Shown in pieces: positions 27,898 through 36,351 of a stretch of 64,000 nt of DNA (the first letter of the stretch is position 1; each line of letters opens with the position of its first letter). Under the pieces are notes generated by a model that saw only the letters and a program-made list of their open reading frames with translations, was not told the origin of the DNA and did no database searches. The DNA is taken from positions 62,001 to 126,000 of the forward strand of contig NZ_JACGXS010000010.1 of assembly GCF_014117215.1 (NCBI RefSeq). The letters run 5' to 3'. This DNA is from Stenotrophomonas tumulicola (GTDB lineage: Bacteria; Pseudomonadota; Gammaproteobacteria; Xanthomonadales; Xanthomonadaceae). A program made the translations under genes and the position numbers.

Positions 27898-28368
27898 ATG
27901 AAGCGATTTCCCGATGTGTTTGCGGTCGCGCCACTGCGGCGGGGCGCGGAAGCGGGCTTGTTGCTGTTGGCGCGGGTGGTGGCTGGCGTGATGTTCAGCG
28001 TGTCCGGCTGGAACAAGCTGTTCACCGAGGCCGGGCGCGAACGCATGCTGCACACGTTGAACGATGCCGGCATCCCCTGGCCAGGCATGAGCGCGCCGAT
28101 ACTGGGCGGCATCGAATGGATCGCAGGGGCATTGCTGGTGCTGGGCCTGCTCAGCCGGCCGGCGGCGCTGCTGCTGGCGGCGATCTGCGTGGTGGCAGCG
28201 CTGACCGATGGTATCGCGCGGATCCCGGCCGGGCTGGGCATGCTGGACTGGTTGAGCTGGTTCTTCTATCTGTCCGAGGTGCCGCTGGCGGTGTTGTTGC
28301 TATGGGTGGCGGTGGCAGGCAGCGGTCGCTTCGCGCTGGAAGCACCATGGGCGCCACGGCGCACCTGA
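27898..28368 (+). CDS. DoxX family membrane protein
   Basis: The protein is 156 aa with four hydrophobic segments. It carries the DoxX pattern LLLLARVVAGVMFSVSGWNKLF and GGIEWIAGALLVLGLLSRPAALLLA. DoxX-like proteins are inner-membrane proteins linked to redox or thiol metabolism; no specific role is clear here. The start at 27898 is chosen at the first Met next to the membrane domain; a Met at 27886 is possible. It is convergent with prpR, with 29 bp between stops. Confidence 0.85.
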   Translation: MKRFPDVFAVAPLRRGAEAGLLLLARVVAGVMFSVSGWNKLFTEAGRERMLHTLNDAGIPWPGMSAPILGGIEWIAGALLVLGLLSRPAALLLAAICVVAALTDGIARIPAGLGMLDWLSWFFYLSEVPLAVLLLWVAVAGSGRFALEAPWAPRRT

Positions 28369-28397
28369 TGCATGCGGGGCCGCCCAGCGCGTCGTGC

Positions 28398-29984
28398 TCA
28401 GCCAAGTCCCGCGGCACGCAGCCAGCGCCATAGCGTCGTGCGCGAAATCCCAAGCGCCAGCGCCATGCCCTCGCGGTCGTTGCGATGGCTGGCAAGCAGT
28501 TGCTGCAACTGCTCGTGCGAGGGTTTTCCGGCTTCCCCCTCCAAGGGCAATCCCACGCTTTGGCCGCCGCCCAGCTCAGGCGCCAGCGCCAGCAGCCGCG
28601 CATGGTCGATCGGCGCCTCGCCGGGCTGCCAGTGGATGCGCAGGCGGTCGACCAGGTTGCGCAGTTCGCGTACGTTGCCGGGCCAGTCGGCCGCCTCCAG
28701 TGTCGCCAGCGCCCGCCGGTCCAGCGGCGCATCGATGCCCCGCAACTGGCGGAAGAAGTGCTGGACCAGCAGCGCGATGTCATCACGGCGTGCACGCAGT
28801 GGCGGCAGGCTGATGTGCAGTGCCGCCAGCCGGTAATACAGATCACGCCGGAACTGTCCGGCCTGTACCCGTTGTTGCAGTGACTGCAGGGTAGCGGCGA
28901 CCACCCGCAGGTCCACCGGGGTCGGCTCAGTGGCACCTACGCGCAATACTTCGCGCTCTTCCAGCACGCGTAGCAGCCGGGTCTGCAACGGCAGTGGCAG
29001 TTCGCCGATCTCGTCCAGGAACAGGGTCCCGCCGTCGGCCGCTTCCACCAGGCCGATGCGGCCACCGCGGCGCGCGCCGGTGAAGGCGCCGTCGCTGTAG
29101 CCGAACAGCTCTGCTTCCAGCAACGATTCGGTGATCGCGCCGCAGTTGAGTGCTACGAAGCGGCCGCCTCTGCCGCTGGATGCGTGCAGCTGGCGGGCCA
29201 CCAGTTCCTTGCCGGTCCCGGTTTCTCCGCTGACCAGCACGGTGCTCTCGTGCGGGGCGTAAAGCGCGATGTGCTGCCTGACCACGTCCATCGCAGGGCT
29301 GTTGCCCAGCAGGGCGTGGCCATCGCCGCGCTGGGTGTCGCGTCGGCGCGTACGTGCCGGGCGGCTGCCGGAGCGTGCCAGCGTATGGGTCAATTCCAGG
29401 GCATGCTCGAATGCCTGTCGCACGCTGTCGGCCGAGTACAGCAGCACGCCCTGCAGGCCGGCGGCCTCGGCATGGTCGATCGCCATGCCGGTGCCGACGA
29501 TCACCTCGATGCCGTTGGCGCGCAGGTCGGCGATGCAGTCGCGCGCATCTTCGCGGGTGACGAATCGCCGGTGTTCGATCTGCAGGCCGAAGCTGTCCTG
29601 GAAGCTGGCCAGGGTCGGTACGTCGCCGGCATGGGTGACCAGGCCGATGCGCGGGGCGATGCGGCGGGCGCGCGCCAGCGCTTCCATCAGGTCGAAGCCA
29701 TTGGCCTGGATCGGCACCAGCGGAACGTCCAGCCGGCTGCGCAGCCAGGCGGCGTTGGAACCACCCGCGATCACCACGTCGCAGTGCTCGCCGCGAAGGC
29801 GTTGGTTGATCAGGGCCACCGCCTCCTCGAAGCCGAGGTTGATCTGCTCGATGCGCGCACGGCGATCGAACTCCGGGATCACGTCACCCAGCAGGCCGGT
29901 CAGGCGTGAGACGCTGACCGTCCAGATCACCGGCCGGCTGGCGTCGTGGTCGGCGAAGGGGAACGGTGGGCGGGGGGCGTGCAT
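28398..29984 (-). CDS. prpR: Propionate catabolism activator, sigma-54 dependent
   Basis: The regulator is 528 aa. An N-terminal PrpR sensor domain (about 15-200), thought to sense 2-methylcitrate, is followed by an AAA+ sigma-54 activation domain. That domain has Walker A GETGTGKE (253-260) and the sigma-54 contact loop GAFTGA (299-304). A Fis-type helix-turn-helix (REGMALALGISRTTLWRWL) ends the protein. The start is set at the ATG at 29984, because an earlier in-frame ATG at 30020 lies inside the repeated presumed binding sites. It is divergent from prpB, which has a matching sigma-54 promoter. Confidence 0.95.
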   Translation of the reverse strand: MHAPRPPFPFADHDASRPVIWTVSVSRLTGLLGDVIPEFDRRARIEQINLGFEEAVALINQRLRGEHCDVVIAGGSNAAWLRSRLDVPLVPIQANGFDLMEALARARRIAPRIGLVTHAGDVPTLASFQDSFGLQIEHRRFVTREDARDCIADLRANGIEVIVGTGMAIDHAEAAGLQGVLLYSADSVRQAFEHALELTHTLARSGSRPARTRRRDTQRGDGHALLGNSPAMDVVRQHIALYAPHESTVLVSGETGTGKELVARQLHASSGRGGRFVALNCGAITESLLEAELFGYSDGAFTGARRGGRIGLVEAADGGTLFLDEIGELPLPLQTRLLRVLEEREVLRVGATEPTPVDLRVVAATLQSLQQRVQAGQFRRDLYYRLAALHISLPPLRARRDDIALLVQHFFRQLRGIDAPLDRRALATLEAADWPGNVRELRNLVDRLRIHWQPGEAPIDHARLLALAPELGGGQSVGLPLEGEAGKPSHEQLQQLLASHRNDREGMALALGISRTTLWRWLRAAGLG

Positions 29985-30004
29985 GTCGTTCGCCGTGAGG
30001 GAGG

Positions 30005-30046
30005 ATGTTTCATGATACATCCGTTTCAATGTTTCATATGTTTCAT
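30005..30046. promoter_or_regulatory. Presumed PrpR binding sites (UAS)
   Basis: A near-perfect 16-bp palindrome ATGTTTCATGATACAT (30005-30020) is followed by a 9-bp period: TCCGTTTCA, ATGTTTCAT, ATGTTTCAT (30020-30046). The last two are exact tandem copies. The block lies 44-85 bp upstream of the -24 box of the prpB promoter, the normal distance for an enhancer-binding activator. Confidence 0.7.
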
Positions 30047-30089
30047 GACGGATCCATGGCGACGCCAATGAAATCAACGGGTTGCAGGT

Positions 30090-30104
30090 TGGCACGGTGC
30101 TTGC
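30090..30104 (+). promoter_or_regulatory. Sigma-54 promoter of the prp operon
   Basis: TGGCACGGTGCTTGC matches the -24/-12 consensus (TGGCACG-N4-TTGC) in every fixed position. The expected start of transcription is near 30115, about 20 nt before the prpB start. Confidence 0.9.
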
Positions 30105-30137
30105 GCCTATCTCTGGACTTCACGCCAGGACTGCTGC

Positions 30138-31031
30138 ATGACTGCCACTTCCCTTCCTTCCGCTGGTGCCAGGTTCCGCCAGGCGCTGGCCGCCGAATCG
30201 CCGTTGCAGGTGATCGGCGCGATCAACGCCAACCATGCGTTGCTGGCCAAGCGCGCCGGATTCCGCGCGATCTACCTGTCCGGCGGTGGTGTGGCGGCTG
30301 GTTCGCTCGGCCTGCCCGACCTGGGCATCAACACGCTTGAAGACGTGCTGATCGATGTCCGCCGCATCACCGATGTATGCGACCTCCCGCTGATGGTCGA
30401 CATCGATACCGGCTTCGGACCCAGCGCATTCAATATCGCGCGTACCGTGAAGTCGCTGATCAAGGCTGGCGCCGCCGCCTGCCATATCGAAGACCAGGTC
30501 GGCGCCAAGCGCTGCGGCCATCGTCCGGGCAAGGAAATCGTATCGCAGGGTGAAATGGTCGATCGGGTGAAATCCGCTGCCGATGCCCGGACCGATCCGG
30601 ACTTCTTCCTGATCGCGCGCACCGATGCCATCCAGGTCGACGGCGTGGATGCGGCCATCGAACGCGCGATCGCCTGTGTCGAGGCCGGCGCCGATGGCAT
30701 TTTCGCCGAGGCGGCCTATGACCTGGATACCTACCGGCGCTTCGTCGATGCGGTGAAGGTGCCGGTGCTGGCCAACATCACCGAGTTCGGTGCCACCCCG
30801 CTGTTCAGCCGCGACGAGCTGGCCTCGGCCGGCGTGGCCATCCAGCTGTTTCCGCTGTCTGCGTTCCGCGCCGCCAACAAGGCCGCCGAGAACGTCTATG
30901 CAGCGGTGCGCCGCGACGGACACCAGCGCAACGTGGTCGACGGCATGCAGACCCGGGAAGAGCTGTACGACCGCATCGGCTATCACGCCTTCGAACAGCA
31001 GCTCGATGCACTGTTCGCCGCCAAGAAGTAA
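30138..31031 (+). CDS. prpB: 2-methylisocitrate lyase
   Basis: The enzyme is 297 aa, in the isocitrate-lyase/PEP-mutase fold. It cleaves 2-methylisocitrate to pyruvate and succinate, the last step of the methylcitrate cycle. The catalytic signature KRCGH lies at residues 124-128, and the metal-binding segment MVDIDTGFG at 87-94. It is the first gene of the operon, directly after the sigma-54 promoter. Confidence 0.97.
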   Translation: MTATSLPSAGARFRQALAAESPLQVIGAINANHALLAKRAGFRAIYLSGGGVAAGSLGLPDLGINTLEDVLIDVRRITDVCDLPLMVDIDTGFGPSAFNIARTVKSLIKAGAAACHIEDQVGAKRCGHRPGKEIVSQGEMVDRVKSAADARTDPDFFLIARTDAIQVDGVDAAIERAIACVEAGADGIFAEAAYDLDTYRRFVDAVKVPVLANITEFGATPLFSRDELASAGVAIQLFPLSAFRAANKAAENVYAAVRRDGHQRNVVDGMQTREELYDRIGYHAFEQQLDALFAAKK

Positions 31032-31061
31032 CCTGCTGCAACGCAATTCCGGGAGGAACAC

Positions 31062-32219
31062 ATGAACGATACGACTGCCACCCCGACCTTCAAGCCGAAG
31101 AAATCCGTCGCCCTGTCCGGCACTGCCGCCGGCAATACCGCGCTGTGTACCGTCGGTCGCAGCGGCAACGACCTGCATTACCGTGGCTACGACATCCTGG
31201 ACCTGGCCACCACCAGCGAGTTCGAGGAGATCGCCCACCTGCTGGTGCACGGCAAGCTGCCCACCCGGGCCGAGTTGAAGTCCTACAAGGCGAAGCTGAA
31301 GTCGCTGCGCGGCATCCCGGCAGCGGTCAAGGCGGCGCTGGAGGAACTGCCGCCGTCGGCCCACCCGATGGACGTGATGCGCACCGGTGTCTCCGTGCTT
31401 GGCTGCGTGGCGCCGGAGAAGGATGACCACAACCACCCGGGTGCGCGCGATATCGCCGACAAGCTGATGGCCTGCCTGGGGTCCATGCTGCTGTACTGGT
31501 ACCACTGGAGCCACAACGGTCGCGCCATCGACGTGGAGACCGACGACGATTCCATCGGCGGCCACTTCCTGCACCTGCTGCATGGCGAGAAGCCGCAGGA
31601 ATCGTGGGTCAAGGCGATGCACACCTCGCTGGTCCTGTATGCCGAACATGAGTTCAACGCTTCCACCTTTGCCTGCCGCGTGATCGCTGGCACCGGTAGC
31701 GACATGTACAGCGCGATTGCCGGTGGCATCGGTGCATTGCGCGGGCCCAAGCATGGTGGCGCCAATGAAGTGGCCTTCGAAGTGCAGAAGCGCTACGACA
31801 ACCCGGACGAGGCCGAGGCCGACATCAAGGCACGGGTGGAGCGCAAGGAAGTGGTGATTGGTTTCGGTCATCCGGTCTATACCGTGTCCGATCCGCGCAA
31901 CAAGGTGATCAAGGACGTGGCCCGCGAACTGTCCGAAGAACAGTCGAGCATGAAGATGTACGACATCGCCGAGCGCCTGGAAACGGTGATGTGGGACATC
32001 AAGAAGATGTTCCCCAACCTGGACTGGTTCAGTGCGGTCAGCTACCACATGATGGGCGTGCCGACGGCGATGTTCACCCCGCTGTTCGTCATCGCACGCA
32101 CCTCCGGCTGGAGCGCGCACATCATCGAACAGCGCATCGACGGCAAGATCATCCGTCCCAGCGCCAACTACACCGGCCCGGAAGACCAGGCCTTCGTGCC
32201 GATCGACAAGCGCAAGTGA
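31062..32219 (+). CDS. prpC: 2-methylcitrate synthase
   Basis: The enzyme is 385 aa, in the citrate synthase family. It condenses propionyl-CoA with oxaloacetate. Conserved segments are [14 protein letters not shown], the active-site [13 protein letters not shown] and [13 protein letters not shown], and the late [43 protein letters not shown] precedes the ATG. It is the second gene of the operon; the gap from prpB is 30 bp. Confidence 0.97.
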   Translation: MNDTTATPTFKPKKSVALSGTAAGNTALCTVGRSGNDLHYRGYDILDLATTSEFEEIAHLLVHGKLPTRAELKSYKAKLKSLRGIPAAVKAALEELPPSAHPMDVMRTGVSVLGCVAPEKDDHNHPGARDIADKLMACLGSMLLYWYHWSHNGRAIDVETDDDSIGGHFLHLLHGEKPQESWVKAMHTSLVLYAEHEFNASTFACRVIAGTGSDMYSAIAGGIGALRGPKHGGANEVAFEVQKRYDNPDEAEADIKARVERKEVVIGFGHPVYTVSDPRNKVIKDVARELSEEQSSMKMYDIAERLETVMWDIKKMFPNLDWFSAVSYHMMGVPTAMFTPLFVIARTSGWSAHIIEQRIDGKIIRPSANYTGPEDQAFVPIDKRK

Positions 32220-32227
32220 TGCAGGCG

Positions 32228-32254
32228 GCCCGGGCGGCGGAAAGACGCCCGGGC
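32228..32254 (+). other. Hairpin between prpC and acnD
   Basis: The perfect 9-bp arms GCCCGGGCG / CGCCCGGGC surround a 9-nt loop, 9 bp after the prpC stop. No T-run follows. It is a candidate for mRNA stabilisation or partial termination. Confidence 0.55.
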
Positions 32255-32302
32255 GGTCGCAACCACGCACCCGGCCCGCCAGAGAAGCAGCTATCGCCAG
32301 CC

Positions 32303-34918
32303 ATGAATATTGATTACCGCAAGACCCTCCCCGGCACTTCGCTGGACTATTTCGATACCCGTGCCGCGGTCGATGCGATCCAGCCAGGTGCTTATGCGAC
32401 ATTGCCGTACACCTCGCGGGTGCTGGCCGAGAACCTGGTGCGCCGCTGCGACCCGGCCACGTTGGACGCTTCGCTGCGCCAGCTGATCGAACGTCGCCGC
32501 GACCTGGACTTTCCGTGGTTTCCCGCGCGCGTGGTGTGCCATGACATCCTCGGCCAGACCGCACTGGTCGACCTGGCCGGCCTGCGTGACGCCATCGCTG
32601 ATGCCGGTGGCGATCCGGCCCAGATCAACCCGGTCGTCCCGACCCAGTTGATCGTGGATCACTCGCTGGCGGTGGAGTTCCCGGGCTTCGACAAGGCCGC
32701 GTTCGAGAAGAACCGCGCCATCGAGGACCGCCGCAATGAAGATCGCTTCCACTTCATCAACTGGACGAAGAAGGCGTTCAAGAACGTCGACGTGATCCCG
32801 CCGGGCAACGGCATCATGCACCAGATCAACCTGGAGAAGATGTCGCCGGTGGTGCAGGTGCGCGATGGCGTGGCCTTCCCGGATACCTGCGTCGGCACCG
32901 ACAGCCATACCCCGCACGTGGACGCGCTGGGCGTGATCGCCATCGGCGTGGGTGGGCTGGAAGCAGAAAGCGTGATGCTCGGCCGTGCCTCGTGGATGCG
33001 CCTGCCGGACATCATCGGCGTGCAGCTGGCCGGGCGGCCGCAGCCGGGCATCACCTGCACCGACATCGTGCTGGCGCTGACCGAGTTCCTGCGCGGTGCC
33101 AAGGTGGTGGGTGCCTGGATCGAATTCTTCGGCGAGGGTGCGCGTGCGCTGAGCATCGGCGACCGCGCCACCATCTCCAACATGACGCCGGAATTCGGTG
33201 CCACTGCGGCGATGTTCTCCATCGACCAGCAGACCCTGGACTACCTGCGCCTGACCGGCCGCGAGGAAGCGCAGGTGCAACTGGTGGAAACCTATGCCAA
33301 GGCTGCCGGCCTGTGGTCGGATGACCTGGCCGCGGTCGAGTACGAACGCGTGCTGCAGTTCGACCTGTCCAGCGTGGTGCGCAACATGGCCGGCCCATCC
33401 AACCCGCACAAGCGCGTGGCGACGACCGAACTGGCGGCGCGTGGCATTGCCGACGCGGCCAAGCTGGCGTCCGGCAGGCAGGAGCAGGCAGAGGGCCTGA
33501 TGCCCGATGGCGCGGTGATCATCGCGGCCATCACCAGCTGCACCAACACCAGCAATCCGCGCAATGTCATCGCCGCGGCACTGCTGGCACGCAATGCCAA
33601 CCGCGCGGGACTGGACCGGAAGCCGTGGGTGAAAAGTTCGCTTGCGCCTGGCTCCAAGGCCGTGCAGCTGTATCTGGAAGCTTCCGGACTGTTGCCGGAC
33701 CTGGAGCAGCTGGGCTTTGGCATCGTCGGTTTTGCCTGCACCACCTGCAATGGCATGAGCGGCGCGCTGGATCCGGCGATCCAGCAGGAAATCATCGACC
33801 GCGACCTGTACGCCACTGCGGTGTTGTCGGGCAACCGCAACTTCGACGGCCGCATCCATCCCTATGCCAAGCAGGCCTTCCTGGCCTCGCCGCCGCTGGT
33901 GGTTGCGTATGCGATTGCAGGCACCGTGCGTTTCGACATCGAAAAGGATGTGCTGGGCGTGGATGCGCAGGGCAATGCAATCACCCTGAAGGACCTGTGG
34001 CCAAGCGACGCCGAAGTGGACGCTGTGGTCGCCGCCAGCGTCAAGCCGGAGCAGTACCGGCAGGTCTACGGGCCGATGTTCACCTTCAAGGTCGACCAGG
34101 GCCCGAAAGTCGCCCCGCTGTATGACTGGCGTCCGCAGAGTACCTATATCCGTCGTCCGCCCTATTGGGAGGGCGCGCTGGCCGGAGAGCGGCCGTTGAC
34201 CGGCATGCGTCCATTGGCGGTGCTGGGCGACAACATCACCACCGACCATCTGTCGCCGTCCAATGCCATCCTGGCCAGCAGTGCGGCCGGCGAATACCTG
34301 GCCAGGATGGGCCTGCCGGAGGAGGACTTCAACTCCTATGCGACGCACCGTGGCGACCATCTCACCGCGCAGCGTGCCACCTTCGCCAACCCGAAACTGA
34401 TCAATGAAATGGTCGTCGTCGACGGCCAGGTCCAGCAGGGTTCGTTGGCACGCGTGGAACCGGAAGGACAGGTGATGCGGATGTGGGAAGCGATCGAGAC
34501 CTACATGGAGCGCAGGCAGCCGTTGATCATCATCGCCGGAGCGGATTATGGGCAGGGCAGTTCGCGTGACTGGGCCGCCAAGGGCGTGCGCCTGGCCGGC
34601 GTGGAGGCGATCGCGGCCGAAGGGTTCGAACGCATCCATCGCACCAACCTGATCGGCATGGGCGTGTTGCCGCTGGAGTTCAAGGACGGCGTCAACCGCA
34701 CGACCCTGGGCATCGACGGCACCGAGACCTTTGACGTGCTGGGCGAGCGCGTGCCGCGCGCCGGGCTGGTCCTGGTCATCCGCCGCCGGAACGGCGAGCA
34801 ACTGCAGGTGCCGGTTACCTGCCGCCTGGATACGGCCGAAGAAGTGTCGATCTACGAGGCCGGCGGGGTGCTGCAGCGCTTCGCGCAGGATTTCCTGGAG
34901 GCCTCGCAGGCGGCGTGA
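32303..34918 (+). CDS. acnD: Fe/S-dependent 2-methylisocitrate dehydratase AcnD
   Basis: This 871-aa aconitase-family enzyme dehydrates 2-methylcitrate in the methylcitrate cycle. The [4Fe-4S] ligands appear in AAITSCTNTSNPR and FACTTCNGMSG. The swivelling domain has DYGQGSSRDWAAKG. AcnD makes the trans isomer of 2-methylaconitate and therefore needs PrpF, whose gene follows. The ATG at 32303 begins the conserved MNIDYRKTLPGTSLDYFD; the ribosome site is weak. Confidence 0.96.
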   Translation: MNIDYRKTLPGTSLDYFDTRAAVDAIQPGAYATLPYTSRVLAENLVRRCDPATLDASLRQLIERRRDLDFPWFPARVVCHDILGQTALVDLAGLRDAIADAGGDPAQINPVVPTQLIVDHSLAVEFPGFDKAAFEKNRAIEDRRNEDRFHFINWTKKAFKNVDVIPPGNGIMHQINLEKMSPVVQVRDGVAFPDTCVGTDSHTPHVDALGVIAIGVGGLEAESVMLGRASWMRLPDIIGVQLAGRPQPGITCTDIVLALTEFLRGAKVVGAWIEFFGEGARALSIGDRATISNMTPEFGATAAMFSIDQQTLDYLRLTGREEAQVQLVETYAKAAGLWSDDLAAVEYERVLQFDLSSVVRNMAGPSNPHKRVATTELAARGIADAAKLASGRQEQAEGLMPDGAVIIAAITSCTNTSNPRNVIAAALLARNANRAGLDRKPWVKSSLAPGSKAVQLYLEASGLLPDLEQLGFGIVGFACTTCNGMSGALDPAIQQEIIDRDLYATAVLSGNRNFDGRIHPYAKQAFLASPPLVVAYAIAGTVRFDIEKDVLGVDAQGNAITLKDLWPSDAEVDAVVAASVKPEQYRQVYGPMFTFKVDQGPKVAPLYDWRPQSTYIRRPPYWEGALAGERPLTGMRPLAVLGDNITTDHLSPSNAILASSAAGEYLARMGLPEEDFNSYATHRGDHLTAQRATFANPKLINEMVVVDGQVQQGSLARVEPEGQVMRMWEAIETYMERRQPLIIIAGADYGQGSSRDWAAKGVRLAGVEAIAAEGFERIHRTNLIGMGVLPLEFKDGVNRTTLGIDGTETFDVLGERVPRAGLVLVIRRRNGEQLQVPVTCRLDTAEEVSIYEAGGVLQRFAQDFLEASQAA

Positions 34919-34923
34919 TGGCA

Positions 34924-34952
34924 CGCAGGCCCGCGCAACGTGCGGGCCTGCG
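34924..34952 (+). other. Perfect hairpin between acnD and prpF
   Basis: The 11-bp arms CGCAGGCCCGC / GCGGGCCTGCG have a 7-nt loop, 5 bp after the acnD stop. There is no T-run, so read-through to prpF is expected; it may tune the dosage or stability of the two mRNA segments. Confidence 0.6.
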
Positions 34953-35085
34953 ACGGCAGCACCAAGCTGCTCATCCTGTGGCTGTTCCGCTGGGAGCGTC
35001 GCAGCATGCAGACCCGGCAAAGACGACACTCACCCGCGCTGGCCATACAGCGCTGAATCCCTGGTTCCCTGCAAGGCATCCCGAC

Positions 35086-36270
35086 ATGACCCATCTCCCC
35101 CAGCTCCGCATTCCTGCCACTTACCTGCGTGGCGGCACCAGCAAGGGTGTCTTCTTCCGCCTGCAGGACCTGCCGACCGCAGCGCAGGTGCCCGGTACCG
35201 CGCGCGATGCGCTGCTGATGCGGGTGATCGGCTCGCCCGATCCGTACGGCAAGCACACCGATGGCATGGGCGGTGCGACATCGAGTACCAGCAAGTGCGT
35301 GATCATCTCGACGCCCTCGGTGCCGGATCACGACGTCGACTACCTGTACGGCCAGGTGTCCATCGACACGGCGTTCGTCGACTGGAGCGGCAACTGCGGC
35401 AACCTGAGCACCGCGGTCGGCCCGTTCGCGATCAGCAACGGTTTCATCGATCCGGCGCGCGTGCCGCATGACGGTGTGTGCAGCGTACGCATCTGGCAGG
35501 CCAACATCGGCAAGACCATCCTCGCGCACGTGCCGATCATCGACGGCCAGGTACAGGAGACCGGTGACTTCGAGCTGGACGGGGTGACCTTCCCGGCTGC
35601 GGAAATCCAGCTGGAATTCCTCGATCCCTCCGACGACGGCGAGGACGGGGCGATGTTTCCCACCGGCAACCTGGTCGATACGCTGGACGTGCCCGGCGTC
35701 GGCAGCTTCCAGGTGACGATGATCACCGCCGGCATCCCGACCATCTTCCTGAATGCCGCTGACCTGGGCTACACCGGCACCGAGCTGCAGCCGGCGATCA
35801 ACGACGATCGTGCTGCGCTGGAGAAATTCGAGAAGATCCGTGCCCACGGTGCGGTGCGCATGGGCTTGATCGACAGCATCGAGCTTGCCGCTACGCGCCA
35901 GCACACGCCCAAGGTCGCCATCGTCGCGCCCGCGCAGGATTACGTTTCTTCCAGCGGCAAGCAGATTGCCGCCGTCGAGATCGACCTGCATGCCCGCGCG
36001 CTGTCGATGGGAAAACTGCACCACGCGATGATGGGCACCGCGGCAGTGGCCATCGGCACCGCGGCGGCCATCCCGGGCACCCTGGTGAACCTGGCCGCCG
36101 GTGGTGGCGCACGCGAGGCGGTGACGTTCGGGCATCCGTCGGGCACCTTGCGCGTGGGGGCCGAAGCCCGGTGCCTTGACGGCCAGTGGACAGTCACCAA
36201 GGCCATCATGAGCCGCAGCGCACGCGTGCTGATGGAAGGGACGGTGCGCGTGCCTGCCGATACGTTGTAG
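35086..36270 (+). CDS. prpF: 2-methylaconitate cis-trans isomerase
   Basis: The protein is 394 aa, in the PrpF family (diaminopimelate-epimerase fold). It converts trans- to cis-2-methylaconitate so that AcnB can hydrate it. The sequence begins PATYLRGGTSKGVFFRLQDLP and continues with GMGGATSSTSKCVII and WSGNCGNLSTAVGPFAI, the conserved core with the active-site Cys. An AAGG site lies 9 nt before the ATG. Its stop codon TAG is part of a REP GTAG sequence. Confidence 0.96.
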   Translation: MTHLPQLRIPATYLRGGTSKGVFFRLQDLPTAAQVPGTARDALLMRVIGSPDPYGKHTDGMGGATSSTSKCVIISTPSVPDHDVDYLYGQVSIDTAFVDWSGNCGNLSTAVGPFAISNGFIDPARVPHDGVCSVRIWQANIGKTILAHVPIIDGQVQETGDFELDGVTFPAAEIQLEFLDPSDDGEDGAMFPTGNLVDTLDVPGVGSFQVTMITAGIPTIFLNAADLGYTGTELQPAINDDRAALEKFEKIRAHGAVRMGLIDSIELAATRQHTPKVAIVAPAQDYVSSSGKQIAAVEIDLHARALSMGKLHHAMMGTAAVAIGTAAAIPGTLVNLAAGGGAREAVTFGHPSGTLRVGAEARCLDGQWTVTKAIMSRSARVLMEGTVRVPADTL

Positions 36271-36341
36271 CGCCGGGCCATGCCCGGCGAACGCAGCGGC
36301 CTCGCCTGGCGGTGATCCGCGGGGCATGACCCGACGTTACA
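36267..36341. repeat. REP element between prpF and prpD, overlapping the prpF stop
   Basis: GTAGCGCCGGGCC-ATG-CCCGGCG begins at 36267, so the TAG of the element is the stop codon of prpF. A diverged second arm, GGGGCATGACCCGACGTTAC, ends near 36341, just before the prpD ribosome site. Confidence 0.75.
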
Positions 36342-36351
36342 GAGGAGATCG

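Noticed and set aside
30020..30095. Longer N-terminus for PrpR beginning upstream of 29984
   Set aside because: The additional codons run through the repeated presumed activator sites and are not similar to the PrpR sensor domain.
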